Assembly: GCA_947503005.1 (NCBI GenBank)
Contig: CANNCA010000007.1
Location: forward strand, 124,001 to 188,000
Origin: an uncultured Flavobacteriaceae bacterium
GTDB lineage: Bacteria > Bacteroidota > Bacteroidia > Flavobacteriales > Flavobacteriaceae
DNA length: 64,000 bases
Direction of reading: 5' to 3'
Of this stretch, positions 45,401 through 54,944 are shown in pieces (within the stretch, counting starts at the first letter, position 1; the number at the start of each line of letters is the position of its first letter). A model generated the notes under the pieces. The model ran no database searches. It was given only the letters and a program-made list of their open reading frames with translations, and was not told where the DNA came from. Both the position numbers and the translations under genes were made by a program.

Positions 45401-46534
45401 CTATTTGGACCAAACGACCCTGTTAACATAATCGACGTACGAAATAATTATTCGAACCACCTTTTCACTTACATTAGGCATTGAATAATCAGCTACTGGT
45501 CTAAAATTTCTATCGGGATTTCTTTTTTGCACCTCTAAGGCGGCTAATGCCTGCATAATACGCTCCGGGTTCATACCTACCATCATTACCGAGGCTTCTT
45601 CCATAGCTTCGGGCCTTTCATGTGCCTCCCTGATGTTGAGGGCTCTAAAATTCAAAATAGAGGATTCTTCAGAAATGGTACCACTATCTGAAAGAACGGC
45701 GAAAGAATTATATTGTAGGGCATTATAGTCGGTAAAACCTAATGGCTTTAGAAACTGTATGTTCTTATGAGTTTTTAAATTTTTTGAATCTAACATATTT
45801 CGGGTACGTGGATGCGTTGAAACGATGATCGGGTAATCATACTTTTCCGCGATAAGGTTCAAAGACGTTATCAGGCCCTCGAAATTCTTGGGGTTGCTGA
45901 TATTTTCTTCCCTGTGGGATGAAACCACGAAGTATTTCTCTTTTTCCAGATTTAATTTTGACAAAACATCCGACCGTTCAATTTTCGGAATGAATTGTTG
46001 CAACACTTCGAACATCGGACTTCCTGTTTTTATAACCCTATCAGCAGAAAGGCCTTCTCTCAAAAGGTATTCCCTAGCGATATCACTATAGGTCAAATTA
46101 ATATCAGCTACGTGATCGACAATTTTTCTGTTGGTCTCTTCCGGTACTCTTTGGTCAAAACAGCGATTACCTGCTTCCATATGGAAAACGGGAATCTTTC
46201 TTTTTTTAGCGGGTATGGCACATAGACAAGAATTGGTGTCACCTAGTACCAAGAAGGCATCTGGAGCGATTTTCTCTAAAAGTGGGTCTATTGTTATCAG
46301 TATGTTTCCAACGGTTTCTGTGGCATTTTTTCCAGCAGCGTTTAAAAAATGGTCCGGTTTTCTTATTCCGAGGTCTTCAAAGAATATTTCATTTAACTCG
46401 TAATCGTAATTCTGACCTGTATGTACCAAGGTATGGTCTATTGCGTCATTGGCATCCAATGCATTTAAAACGCAAGCTAATCTTATGATTTCAGGTCGTG
46501 TTCCTACGACGGTAAGTACTTTCAGTTTTTTCAA
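45401..46534 (-). CDS. fnlC: UDP-GlcNAc 2-epimerase family, FnlC/WbjD/CapG type
   Basis: A 377-residue non-hydrolysing 2-epimerase that makes the last step to UDP-N-acetyl-L-fucosamine. The N-terminus is VVGTRPEIIRLACVLNAL, and LVHTGQNYDYELNEIFFEDL follows. The segment HMEAGNRCFDQRVPEE distinguishes the FnlC group from general WecB. The C-terminal half has VVSSHREENI, FLKPLGFTDYN and LSDSGTISEESSIL, which bind UDP. It sits between the fnlB-like gene (46 bases upstream) and the GT4 gene, exactly as in known UDP-L-FucNAc loci. Cytoplasmic. Confidence 0.92.
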   Translation of the reverse strand: MKKLKVLTVVGTRPEIIRLACVLNALDANDAIDHTLVHTGQNYDYELNEIFFEDLGIRKPDHFLNAAGKNATETVGNILITIDPLLEKIAPDAFLVLGDTNSCLCAIPAKKRKIPVFHMEAGNRCFDQRVPEETNRKIVDHVADINLTYSDIAREYLLREGLSADRVIKTGSPMFEVLQQFIPKIERSDVLSKLNLEKEKYFVVSSHREENISNPKNFEGLITSLNLIAEKYDYPIIVSTHPRTRNMLDSKNLKTHKNIQFLKPLGFTDYNALQYNSFAVLSDSGTISEESSILNFRALNIREAHERPEAMEEASVMMVGMNPERIMQALAALEVQKRNPDRNFRPVADYSMPNVSEKVVRIIISYVDYVNRVVWSK

Positions 46535-46580
46535 TGGTCGATTTTTATGGGGTTATGTTTAATGAATGTCAATGGCAAAT

Positions 46581-47714
46581 TTACACATCTTCGAAATAGG
46601 TGTCCGCATCTTCTGGATTATAAGGCTCGTTAATCCAAAATAGGGTAATCAATTCCTCATCTCCAATGTTCTTAATATTGTGTGTATGCCAAATGGGCAT
46701 ATCCACATAAGCTGGTTCATTTCCGTCCAAATAATAATTAATTACTTGGTCTGTTCCAATTTTTCTAAGTTGAATACGGGCTTTGCCGCTGATAACGGCA
46801 AAGCGTTCCGCTTTTCTTGTATGAAAATGGTTTCCTCGAGTAATACCAGGAACGGTTGTTGAAAACGAAAATTGGCCACTTGTTCGGGTTCTTGCAATTT
46901 CAACGAAGCTCCCTCTTGGATCTGTATGTTTAGTGAATTTTACGGGATAGTGGTCTTCTGGCACATAGCATCGAAACGTGTTGAATAAAGCCTTCTCAAA
47001 TGGGTCTTCGAGATTTGGGAAAATACCATTACCCATATAATCCGTTTTGAATCGGTTGAGCAATGAGAGAATTCTAGATACTTTATTTTTACTCGTTGGT
47101 TCAATATTTACTTCAAAACTATTCTTGCCGATTTTCTTGCCTTCAACATCTCCTTTGATGGTATCTATGAAAACCTGTACCAACTCATTGACATAGATCA
47201 AACCTACTTCACTATCCTGAATAATAGTTGGTTCTTCACCGTGAGTTACTTTATGACAAAAGGTTGCGACTACCGAATTATAATTGGGTTTCCCGAAGGG
47301 GCCAAATACATTGGGGATGGTCAATGAACTGAATTTTCCGCCCGATTTCTCAGACCATGATACGAATTTTTCTTTGCCCTCTTTTTTCGATTGTCCGTAT
47401 AAATTGTCACGAACTTCTTGTGATGAAGAAGAAAAGATGATGTGCGGCGTTGAATTTGTTTTTTCACATGCGTTAATGAGATTGTCTACCAATTTCAAAT
47501 TGGTCGTATAAATAACATTTGCGTCCTCATGGCGATTCATAGCTGCCAGATGAACAATAGTATCACATTGGGCTACAAATGCTTCAAGGGAACTTGCATT
47601 ATCGAAATAGGAACGTTCGAAGGGTTCTAATTCGATAGTTTCATCTAAAGAAAGGGTAGTGCATAAGTGATTGCCCACAAAGCCAGCTTGTCCAGTAATA
47701 CCTATTTTTTTCAT
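46581..47714 (-). CDS. fnlB: FnlB/CapF-type bifunctional UDP-sugar epimerase-reductase
   Basis: A 377-residue two-domain enzyme of UDP-L-FucNAc synthesis. The N-terminal SDR domain begins KKIGITGQAGFVGNHL and contains YGQSKKEGKEKF, with Tyr and Lys of the YxxxK pair. The C-terminal cupin domain (about residues 255-370) contains RGSFVEIARTRTSGQFSF, TRGNHFHTRKAERF and ADTYFEDV, and is the metal-binding C3-epimerase part of CapF. The pair of activities epimerises the 4-keto intermediate and reduces it. The gene follows the separate small cupin gene by 69 bases and precedes fnlC. Confidence 0.92.
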   Translation of the reverse strand: MKKIGITGQAGFVGNHLCTTLSLDETIELEPFERSYFDNASSLEAFVAQCDTIVHLAAMNRHEDANVIYTTNLKLVDNLINACEKTNSTPHIIFSSSSQEVRDNLYGQSKKEGKEKFVSWSEKSGGKFSSLTIPNVFGPFGKPNYNSVVATFCHKVTHGEEPTIIQDSEVGLIYVNELVQVFIDTIKGDVEGKKIGKNSFEVNIEPTSKNKVSRILSLLNRFKTDYMGNGIFPNLEDPFEKALFNTFRCYVPEDHYPVKFTKHTDPRGSFVEIARTRTSGQFSFSTTVPGITRGNHFHTRKAERFAVISGKARIQLRKIGTDQVINYYLDGNEPAYVDMPIWHTHNIKNIGDEELITLFWINEPYNPEDADTYFEDV

Positions 47715-47783
47715 TTGTGCTGAATTTACCTGTGCTGAAATTACTTTAGTATTTTGGTTTTATTTTCTTTTATTGCTCATAAA

Positions 47784-48212
47784 CTACCATTCGGCCGGCC
47801 ATGTTTTCAAATCATATCGGAAATCATCATTTTTAGATTCTTCAAGATCAAAATTTGAAAAGACCATCAGTTTAGAGTTCTTCTCATTGGCCTTAAAACC
47901 ATTTGCATAACCTCCTGAAATTTCAAGAACTGAAGGCTTTTTAGCCTCAAGCAAAAACCTAGTGGAAACCAAATTATTTGATGGCATTTCAAAATTATCC
48001 AATTTAATCAAATTGATAACAAAACTGCCTGAGATACAGTGAAACCACTTTTTCTCATATTGATGGCCCTGCCATGCGCGTATTACGTTTTTATCAATGG
48101 GTTCTATTTCATATAGTCTGGTAATTTCAGACATATCGAAGGCATTAAAAAAATTTAGCGAACCCCGGTTATCAGAAAATCGCTCGCCAATTATCAATCT
48201 GTGAGAGACCAT
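47784..48212 (-). CDS. Small cupin of the RmlC/FdtA-WxcM type, putative sugar epimerase or ketoisomerase
   Basis: A 142-residue single-domain cupin. It shows SDNRGSLNFFNAF, TRLYEIEPIDKNVIRAW, QGHQYEKKWFHCISGSFVI and ISGGYANGFKANE, the order of strands found in dTDP-4-keto-sugar 3,5-epimerases and in 3,4-ketoisomerases. The His in GHQYEKKW is at the position of the RmlC catalytic His. It lies between the fnlA-like gene (13 bases upstream) and the fnlB-like gene, in the same direction, so it probably acts on a UDP-4-keto-sugar intermediate. FnlB already has an epimerase cupin, so this one is extra to the textbook pathway. Function not certain. Confidence 0.82.
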   Translation of the reverse strand: MVSHRLIIGERFSDNRGSLNFFNAFDMSEITRLYEIEPIDKNVIRAWQGHQYEKKWFHCISGSFVINLIKLDNFEMPSNNLVSTRFLLEAKKPSVLEISGGYANGFKANEKNSKLMVFSNFDLEESKNDDFRYDLKTWPAEW

Positions 48213-48225
48213 TTAGGATGACTAA

Positions 48226-49230
48226 TTAGAGATTTTCTTTGATATAGTCTAGGTTTAAGAGTGTTTGTCTTAAATCTTCATCGGATAACTGTGTTGTGTT
48301 GTGCGAATGATAATCTTCAATTGCACTGATATCGGTTTCCCCCTCAGAAAAATAGCGACTGTAATTGAGGTCTCTATTATCCGCAGGAATTCTGTAGAAC
48401 TCACCCATATCCTCCGCCTTTTGCATCTCTTCGCGGGTACATAGCGTTTCATAAAGTTTTTCGCCATGTCGGGTGCCTATGATTTTGATATCATTGTCAG
48501 CATTAAAAATAGTTTTTATTGCTTTGGCCAGATCACCGATAGTGCTCGCAGGAGCCTTGTTGACGAACAAATCACCCTGATTACCATGTTGAAAGGCAAA
48601 AAGGACCAAGTCAACCGCATCCTCTAAAGACATTAAAAAACGGGTCATATTAGGGTCGGTAACCGTCAAAGGTGTCTTTTCCGCTATCTGTTTTACAAAT
48701 AAAGGTATTACTGAACCGCGTGAAGCCATCACATTACCGTATCGTGTTAAGCATACTACGGTATCGTCATTGGGGATGTTTCTCGAGGCTGCTACGGCTA
48801 CCTTTTCCATTAAAGCTTTACTGATTCCCATTGCGTTGATGGGGTAGGCCGCTTTATCGGTACTTAAGCAAATAATACGTTTAACCTTATTGGCAACTGC
48901 AGCATCAATGGTATTTTGCGTGCCGAAAACATTGGTTTTGGCGGCTTCTATGGGGAAGAACTCACATGAAGGTACCTGTTTCAACGCCGCAGCATGAAAG
49001 ACGTAATCGACACCGCTCATAGCCCTTGAAATACTATTGTAATCGCGAACATCGCCAATATAGAACTTGATTTTTTCGTTCTTTAGGGTATTTCGCATAT
49101 CATCTTGTTTTTTCTCATCACGAGAAAATATGCGAATTTCTTTGATATCCGTTTCAAGAAAACGGTTAAGTACGGCATTTCCGAAAGATCCTGTGCCTCC
49201 TGTAATTAGTAAAGTCTTGTTCTTGAACAT
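48226..49230 (-). CDS. fnlA: UDP-GlcNAc 4,6-dehydratase/5-epimerase, FnlA/WbjB/CapE type
   Basis: A 334-residue SDR enzyme that starts UDP-L-FucNAc synthesis from UDP-GlcNAc. The Rossmann motif is LITGGTGSFGNAVLNRFL; IRIFSRDEKKQDDMR supplies cofactor specificity, and FHAAALKQVPSCEFFP, LSTDKAAYPINAMGISK and VVCLTRYGNVMASRGSVIP follow. The SDR catalytic Tyr is replaced by Met (MGISK), which I recall as normal for the inverting FnlA/CapE class. It leads the fnlA-cupin-fnlB-fnlC cassette and follows a 238-base gap after the 49469 glycosyltransferase gene, a possible internal promoter. Confidence 0.94.
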   Translation of the reverse strand: MFKNKTLLITGGTGSFGNAVLNRFLETDIKEIRIFSRDEKKQDDMRNTLKNEKIKFYIGDVRDYNSISRAMSGVDYVFHAAALKQVPSCEFFPIEAAKTNVFGTQNTIDAAVANKVKRIICLSTDKAAYPINAMGISKALMEKVAVAASRNIPNDDTVVCLTRYGNVMASRGSVIPLFVKQIAEKTPLTVTDPNMTRFLMSLEDAVDLVLFAFQHGNQGDLFVNKAPASTIGDLAKAIKTIFNADNDIKIIGTRHGEKLYETLCTREEMQKAEDMGEFYRIPADNRDLNYSRYFSEGETDISAIEDYHSHNTTQLSDEDLRQTLLNLDYIKENL

Positions 49231-49468
49231 TATGATTAGGTTTATTCTATTTTAAAGTGAAAATAAGGTTGTTATTGACCCTATAATTTGAAATCTGAAA
49301 CAAGCGAATTTTAAGGGTTCATTAGGTAAACGATAATATTCTTGTTTTTGTATGTCCTCGAGTAAATTGTCGATTTAGAGACCCAATCTCTCGATATCTT
49401 GACTTGAATAAATCATACATCATTTTAAGTGAAATAATCAAATATGGTTTGGTACTGATCTTTTTTGG

Positions 49469-50545
49469 TTATTCTTCTTTTATCAACGCCTTTACCTTAT
49501 TTTCAAAAATGGTATAGTCTTTTTTCACATCGTTCAAGAAATTTCTGCAGTTGTCGATGAACAATGTCTCATCAAAACTATCTCTATAATCGATTAATGC
49601 CTGGTTAACATCTTTATAATCATCGACGACAATGCCGAAATCATATTTATGGATGATTCTACTCTGCTCCGTTTCTGATTTAACTAAACACGGGATATTG
49701 TATAAAGCAGAAAGATAGAGTCTATTGCTTAAAAGAGTCGTTCCCTTATTGTATTCCTTTAGGCTGATCAAGATGTTAATGACATCGGTATTTCTCAACA
49801 AATTTTCTTCTTCCTGTTTTTTGTAAGGTCCATGAAAATCTATATTCTCTATACCTTCTTGTTCAGCATAGGCTTTCAATTCACTTAAGGTGGGCCCAAA
49901 TCCAATAAATTGCATTTGAAATCGAAAGTCATTTTTTAATTGAAATACGAATTTTTTATCGGAGGCAAAATCTTTAATTTGACCAATAGTGTCGATATGA
50001 ATAGGTTCTATTTTGAACAAACCCCTTGGCGCTGCCTTTTTTTCAAGGCTTTTGTCAATAAGATCGATGTCGATGTTATGCCCCATGACGTAATTATCTG
50101 AAGGAGGTAACCAATCTTTGAAGGCATTTGAGGAAATAACTACGTATTTTGCACTGCGGATGACCTTTCTAAACAGACTCTTGAAATTATGCATGGGTTG
50201 TGAATAATCTCTGATATCCAGTATGTAATTGCCCCGGTAATTTTTACGTAAATAAGTAGACAGAAATATTCCTAATTGCCCCGTAAAAACAATTACTCTT
50301 GAGTATTCCCTTTTCTTAAGCTCACGTTTAATGAAGTTTCTGAACTTCCAGAAGTCAAGTGCTTTTGATATTCTTGATTTCTTATAATCCTGACTTTTGA
50401 ACGCAATGCAGCCTTCTTCGAATTTGTTGTGCCTATCCCATATAATCAAATCGAAGGCTATCTGATCTTTTTCCAAAATCTGAGTATAGTATTTTAGGTA
50501 GGGAGAGGTAAATAGGTTGTTGGGGAAAAGAAGGGCAATTCTCAT
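49469..50545 (-). CDS. GT-B type glycosyltransferase, unassigned family
   Basis: A protein of about 358 residues with two Rossmann-like halves. The start is taken at 50545 (MRIALLFPNNLF); an in-frame ATG at 50566 adds seven residues. Segments typical of GT4-like enzymes are YILDIRDYSQPMHNFKSLF, YVVISSNAFKDWLPPSDN and FIGFGPTLSELKAYAEQEG. NIDFHGPYKKQEEENLLRN and TTLLSNRLYLSALYNIPCLV form the donor site. The usual E-x7-E motif is weak. It belongs to a run of three glycosyltransferase genes on the minus strand. Donor and linkage unknown. Confidence 0.78.
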   Translation of the reverse strand: MRIALLFPNNLFTSPYLKYYTQILEKDQIAFDLIIWDRHNKFEEGCIAFKSQDYKKSRISKALDFWKFRNFIKRELKKREYSRVIVFTGQLGIFLSTYLRKNYRGNYILDIRDYSQPMHNFKSLFRKVIRSAKYVVISSNAFKDWLPPSDNYVMGHNIDIDLIDKSLEKKAAPRGLFKIEPIHIDTIGQIKDFASDKKFVFQLKNDFRFQMQFIGFGPTLSELKAYAEQEGIENIDFHGPYKKQEEENLLRNTDVINILISLKEYNKGTTLLSNRLYLSALYNIPCLVKSETEQSRIIHKYDFGIVVDDYKDVNQALIDYRDSFDETLFIDNCRNFLNDVKKDYTIFENKVKALIKEE

Positions 50546-50600
50546 TGTATTCAACTGATGGTTCAATAACTACGACGTACTTTTAAGATGTAAATTTAGA

Positions 50601-51845
50601 TTAATTTAATTTACTTCGTCCTTCTTGCTTGTTGGCATGTAGACTTTCATAAAAATCCAGAATACGCGCAGCCTGCTTTTTATTGTTTTTTTCTTTGAGA
50701 ACGAATTTTTGAGCGGTTTGTCCAAAACTATGCAATTCTTCTGCAGTTTTACAAAGTATAGAGCTTAAAGAAGTTGCCATTCCCGCGACGGTTTCTTCTT
50801 TGTTAAGAAAAACATACTCAAAATATTCTTTTGGCATGCCCGGTAGTATATTGGTCAGCATAGGGGTGCCAGATACCATATACTCCATATTTTTCGAAGG
50901 AAATGAATACTTCGTGAATTCCTCGGTCGATGGGCGAGGATTGACCAACAATGTTGCAACTAACTGATCTGAGACCACTTGTTGGTTGGGTACCACCCCT
51001 TTATAAACAATTCGAGGGTCTTTTTCCATATATGCTGGCATATGTTTGACCTGATCTCCGTTTCCATATAGGTGCAGTCTATAATTGGCGCCCTTTGTTT
51101 CCAAAAATGCATCGATTAAAGTTTTCACACCATATTTTTCATATAGACCACCTGCATAAATGAGAATTTTGTCGGTTGACTTTTGGTTTAGGGAATTTAC
51201 CGAATTCTCCATGGTAATATCTACAAGTCCTTCCATAATCAGATAAGGTCTTTTTTTTGGGTTTACTACGGAGTTCATTTGTTCGGTCAATAAAATATAG
51301 CCATCGAACCGGTATAGCATGAACCGTGTCAATTTATGATATAGCATGCTGAAGAAACTTTCTGTTTCTGACCAACTTGGCATCACATTGTAGGGTAGGT
51401 CGGTAACAATGGTAATATTTTTTGTAAATGAAAGTTTGCTTGCTAAAAATGCGGCAAGTGAAACGGTCATGTTCAGTACGTCGCAAATGATAAGTTTCTT
51501 TTGGCCGACCCTAAACCAACCCCAGAAAAGCACCCAGAAGAAAGTGTAAAAAAAAACACCCAGATTCTTGAAAAAGCGCAGGTTTAGAAGTGGAATATAT
51601 CTAAAACGAAGATGATTGATTATTTCGGAATTAAAAAACCATATTTTCTTCTTATGACTTGCTGGCGTAACAGGTATGCTACTCAGTGTCTCTATGCTGC
51701 AATTAGCCCTATTTAGTGCAAATCCTTCCGCCAGTAATCTATGAAACTTCTGAGCTGCCTGCTCAGGTTTATTAATGGCAGTATCAAAGACATATTTTAA
51801 AATGGGTTCCGAACATAATGAACTTACGTACAAAATTTTTATCAT
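50601..51845 (-). CDS. Family 4-like glycosyltransferase
   Basis: A 414-residue GT-B protein with a hydrophobic segment near residues 90-115 (LGVFFYTFFWVLFWGWF) that probably contacts the membrane. The C-terminal donor domain has DKILIYAGGLYEKYGVKTLI, YRLHLYGNGDQVKHM, IVYKGVVPNQQVVSDQL and LLVNPRPSTEEFTKYSFPSK, the last resembling the E-x7-E region. Its ATG overlaps the stop of the 51842 gene by 4 bases, so the two transferases are translationally coupled. Probably adds one sugar of the repeat unit. Confidence 0.85.
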   Translation of the reverse strand: MIKILYVSSLCSEPILKYVFDTAINKPEQAAQKFHRLLAEGFALNRANCSIETLSSIPVTPASHKKKIWFFNSEIINHLRFRYIPLLNLRFFKNLGVFFYTFFWVLFWGWFRVGQKKLIICDVLNMTVSLAAFLASKLSFTKNITIVTDLPYNVMPSWSETESFFSMLYHKLTRFMLYRFDGYILLTEQMNSVVNPKKRPYLIMEGLVDITMENSVNSLNQKSTDKILIYAGGLYEKYGVKTLIDAFLETKGANYRLHLYGNGDQVKHMPAYMEKDPRIVYKGVVPNQQVVSDQLVATLLVNPRPSTEEFTKYSFPSKNMEYMVSGTPMLTNILPGMPKEYFEYVFLNKEETVAGMATSLSSILCKTAEELHSFGQTAQKFVLKEKNNKKQAARILDFYESLHANKQEGRSKLN

Positions 51846-53008
51846 AGTTTGAACAGCTCTTTTAAAAAAGCGTTAATTCTTTGTTTGTGAATAATAAAAC
51901 AGGCACGAATACTATCTTGTCTAGAAATAAACCTAATATTGTAAATCAATTTTCTATATCGATCATAGGTATTCGAATTTTTTTCTTCTACTGAAGTATC
52001 GTATAAAAAAATATCTTTTCCAGCGATGTTTTCCAATATGTTTGTTTCAATAGGTTTTAAGGATCTTCCGAATGAATCAATAATTTTATAATTTTCTATT
52101 CTGCTAGTTAACCAATACTTTTTCGATTCTCTCTTTTTCAAACCATATAAATCAACACATAGTTCATTGGTTTCAAAACCCAATTGTTTGGCTAATTTTA
52201 TATTTTCAAAGAAAGCATCATAAATACTATTCGATTCATAAAGAGAACTAAAATTATAATGAAACTTGTTTGAGTAATCCAAAGGAACCTGAAATGCGGT
52301 ACTATCATGCCCAACATGAGTGCCTAAATCACTAAAATTTGTGCTAAATCCAATTTTCGGAAAAAGAAAATATTTATTTTCTGAGACCAAATAAGAAATA
52401 TAGTATTTCAACCATGATTTATTTGACCAATCAGTCACATTCCTCGGTAGTATATTACTAGCCTTTAAAACCATTCCATCAGTATACCAATTCCTAAATC
52501 CTTTCCACTGCTTTTTCGTCCATGCCTGCCCCCATGACGAAGCAAATTGAAAATACCAATTGTCATATCCATCTTCAATGGGAAGAAATGCATCTAACGA
52601 ATGAACATTTAGAAGATGGTTATAAAGTGAAACACCTGCGATGTATTCTTTATCATCGGAAAAGTCGAGGGCCGCCTTTGTGTAAGTATAGAAATTTGGG
52701 GATACGTATAGGTCATCCTCCAGCAAAATTGCCGAGCCATAAGTTTGAGATAAATCACCACATTGTAACACATGTCTACGTAAACCCAAATTAGTTTTTT
52801 CTTCGTTTATGGTTTTAATTCCGTGTTGCCATTTAAATGCTCGGGCAATTTCAACTACTTCTTGATTGTCATCAGCTTTATCGATACTAATGATCAAAGG
52901 AATCTTTTCATTTGGATATTTTGCCCTTACAAGGGACTCCAGTAATCGCTTAAGCGACTTAGGTCTATTATAAGCAATCACTATTATCGGTAGCTCAGTT
53001 TCAATCAT
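51842..53008 (-). CDS. GT-A glycosyltransferase resembling GT13/GNT-I type
   Basis: A 388-residue protein whose N-terminus reads LPIIVIAYNRPKSLKRLLESL, with LIISIDKADDNQEV and AILLEDDLYVSPNFYTYTK; the EDD motif should bind the metal and nucleotide sugar. DNWYFQFASSWGQAWTKKQW resembles the acceptor-side segment of bacterial relatives of GlcNAc-transferase I. The C-terminal quarter has no recognisable domain. It overlaps the acetyltransferase gene by 8 bases upstream and the 50601 gene by 4 bases downstream. Base composition is AT-rich. Donor unknown. Confidence 0.82.
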   Translation of the reverse strand: MIETELPIIVIAYNRPKSLKRLLESLVRAKYPNEKIPLIISIDKADDNQEVVEIARAFKWQHGIKTINEEKTNLGLRRHVLQCGDLSQTYGSAILLEDDLYVSPNFYTYTKAALDFSDDKEYIAGVSLYNHLLNVHSLDAFLPIEDGYDNWYFQFASSWGQAWTKKQWKGFRNWYTDGMVLKASNILPRNVTDWSNKSWLKYYISYLVSENKYFLFPKIGFSTNFSDLGTHVGHDSTAFQVPLDYSNKFHYNFSSLYESNSIYDAFFENIKLAKQLGFETNELCVDLYGLKKRESKKYWLTSRIENYKIIDSFGRSLKPIETNILENIAGKDIFLYDTSVEEKNSNTYDRYRKLIYNIRFISRQDSIRACFIIHKQRINAFLKELFKL

Positions 53009-53714
53009 TGTTTATAATTTTTCGAAACAACTCTATATCGCAAAAATAATCGCTGTGTTCAATAATCCATTCTTCGGGTTTATCCCACCATTTTAGTTGT
53101 AGTAGAAATTCTATCTCTGAATCAGAAAATCTTTTTTTAATAGGCTTTGCCGGTACGCCCCCCACAATTGTATATGGCGGTACGTCTTTGTTTACAAGTG
53201 CATTGGATGCAATAATGGCTCCATCTCCAATAGATACTCCATCGATTATAGACACATTAGCTCCTATCCAAACATCGTTTCCGATGATAATCGAGTATTT
53301 CCCTGTAACGTCCTTGGGTTTCGGGTGCTCTTCGAACTTTTGAATTGAAACGTAAGAAAATCCGTTAGGCCTATTGGTGGAAAAAAAAGCAGGGTGCGTT
53401 GAAACAAAAGTATGTGTAGGGTGTCGCCCGAAAATACAGTTCACATTGGGCCCGATCGAAGTATATCTTCCAATAGAGGCTTTCGTAATTTGGGTGCCAC
53501 TAGCGAGATACGAACCGTATCCTATCTTAGATTGACTTATTGAGCTATTACTATCAAAAAAATTCATTCCTTCACAAATTGTTGAAAACCCAATGAAAGC
53601 ATTGTTTGCAAAGCTAATGTTGAACTTTCTTTTTAAATTTTGCCTATGGAAGTATAGAACGATGCCAGTAAGAAATCCACTTGAAAGAATTATTTTTTTT
53701 ATAGAATCGTTCAT
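53001..53714 (-). CDS. Hexapeptide-repeat O-acetyltransferase (CatB/XAT type)
   Basis: A 237-residue left-handed beta-helix acyltransferase. Hexapeptide repeats run through the chain (IGYGSYLASGTQITKASIG, IIIGNDVWIGANVSIIDGV, IGDGAIIASNALVNKDVPP). The catalytic His is likely the one in FGRHPTHTF, and VGGVPAKPIKKRF ends the helix. The C-terminal LKWWDKPEEWI is a signature of the xenobiotic/CatB group. It probably acetylates a sugar of the repeat unit using acetyl-CoA, in the cytoplasm. It lies between the polymerase gene and the GT13-like gene. Confidence 0.9.
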   Translation of the reverse strand: MNDSIKKIILSSGFLTGIVLYFHRQNLKRKFNISFANNAFIGFSTICEGMNFFDSNSSISQSKIGYGSYLASGTQITKASIGRYTSIGPNVNCIFGRHPTHTFVSTHPAFFSTNRPNGFSYVSIQKFEEHPKPKDVTGKYSIIIGNDVWIGANVSIIDGVSIGDGAIIASNALVNKDVPPYTIVGGVPAKPIKKRFSDSEIEFLLQLKWWDKPEEWIIEHSDYFCDIELFRKIINND

Positions 53715-53750
53715 ATCTGATTAGGCTTTTTGAATTTCATACATGATACT

Positions 53751-54944
53751 TTACCTAAATAGAAAGTTCATGCTATAGTACTTGTTGATCACGCCCATAA
53801 ATAAGCAGAAAAAAGTAAAAATTTGAAAAGAACCGTCTAAAATAGGTTCAACCATGAACAGCAAATTAAAAGAAACAAAGTAAGAGAAAATGAAAATATT
53901 GAACGGAACATTCGTAGGAGCCGATTTTATGACTTTTAAAACCTGCACAAAACTTTTCCAACTAAAAACCAGAAGAATTGTGAAACTTATTATCCCTCCG
54001 ACCCGAAGCGTATCAAACCATAGATTATGGGAGTAACCGAATTCTTCAACATCCCAGCCCAGCGGTTTTTTAAAAATATATTCAAAAGATTTTACCCATT
54101 TATCGGTTCTTCCACCACCACTCGCTATATCACCGGTGCCATTATTTTGTTGCATTCTTCCCGCAAAGCTCGTAAGCCAATCTTGGTCCAAGTCAAAAGA
54201 TACATTACGAAAAATGAAATATATGCCGATACTTAAAATCACAAAAAGACTTATGTTCTGCTTTAAGCTTTGTCTAGGTACCATATAAAACAAGGTAAGA
54301 AGAAAGGTCATCAGAAATATAACCAATTGGGTTCTACTACCTAACCGGAGTACACAAACCAGGGTAAGTACAAAAACAACAACCATGAGTACTTTGAACG
54401 GAATACTTAATTTTTTGAAGTGAGCGAGTAGCACTGCAGGTATACACATATTAAGAATAAAAGGGGCGGCCATTCCTGTTGCATTCTTCGCTTCGGAACC
54501 CCAAAACATTGGTATACTCCTTGAATCTTGTGCGAGACCACCCTCTGCTATATTGATCAGTACTGAAATCAAATGTGGGGTTGAAAATATCAATCCTAGG
54601 GTAAATAGCAAATAAAACAATTTTAAGTCATTATTTGATTTAAACGCCAGGTACTTACCCCAAAGGTATAAGAATGCTGGTGTAAAACTATAAACTATTA
54701 TAAATTGTGTACCTGCCTCTGGGTCAAGACCATAGAATAATCCATAGCATACACTAAAAATAATTATTATGAGAAAATTGAAATCCAAGTTCCTCGAAAT
54801 AAAGTCTTTTTTTAGAACTATGAGTATTATCAAAAAGTAACCAAAGACAAATCCGTAGTTTAGAGGATTGATAAGGTAGCAGAAAAGCAATCCGGCACTT
54901 AAGAAACCAATATTTCGTAAATAACCGAATAATTTAAGGACCAT
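53751..54944 (-). CDS. O-antigen polymerase/ligase-like membrane protein (Wzy candidate)
   Basis: A 397-residue integral membrane protein with about ten to eleven hydrophobic helices. The large periplasmic loop lies around residues 240-310 and contains GGGRTDKWVKSFEYIFKK followed by GYSHNLWFDTLRVGG, the conserved His-containing pattern of the Wzy_C/O-antigen ligase family. Together with the flippase at 56397 and the initiating transferase at 43551 it completes a Wzx/Wzy system, so polymerase is more likely than ligase. It is first in its block, with a 408-base AT-rich region upstream that separates it from the divergent 55353 gene. Confidence 0.85.
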   Translation of the reverse strand: MVLKLFGYLRNIGFLSAGLLFCYLINPLNYGFVFGYFLIILIVLKKDFISRNLDFNFLIIIIFSVCYGLFYGLDPEAGTQFIIVYSFTPAFLYLWGKYLAFKSNNDLKLFYLLFTLGLIFSTPHLISVLINIAEGGLAQDSRSIPMFWGSEAKNATGMAAPFILNMCIPAVLLAHFKKLSIPFKVLMVVVFVLTLVCVLRLGSRTQLVIFLMTFLLTLFYMVPRQSLKQNISLFVILSIGIYFIFRNVSFDLDQDWLTSFAGRMQQNNGTGDIASGGGRTDKWVKSFEYIFKKPLGWDVEEFGYSHNLWFDTLRVGGIISFTILLVFSWKSFVQVLKVIKSAPTNVPFNIFIFSYFVSFNLLFMVEPILDGSFQIFTFFCLFMGVINKYYSMNFLFR

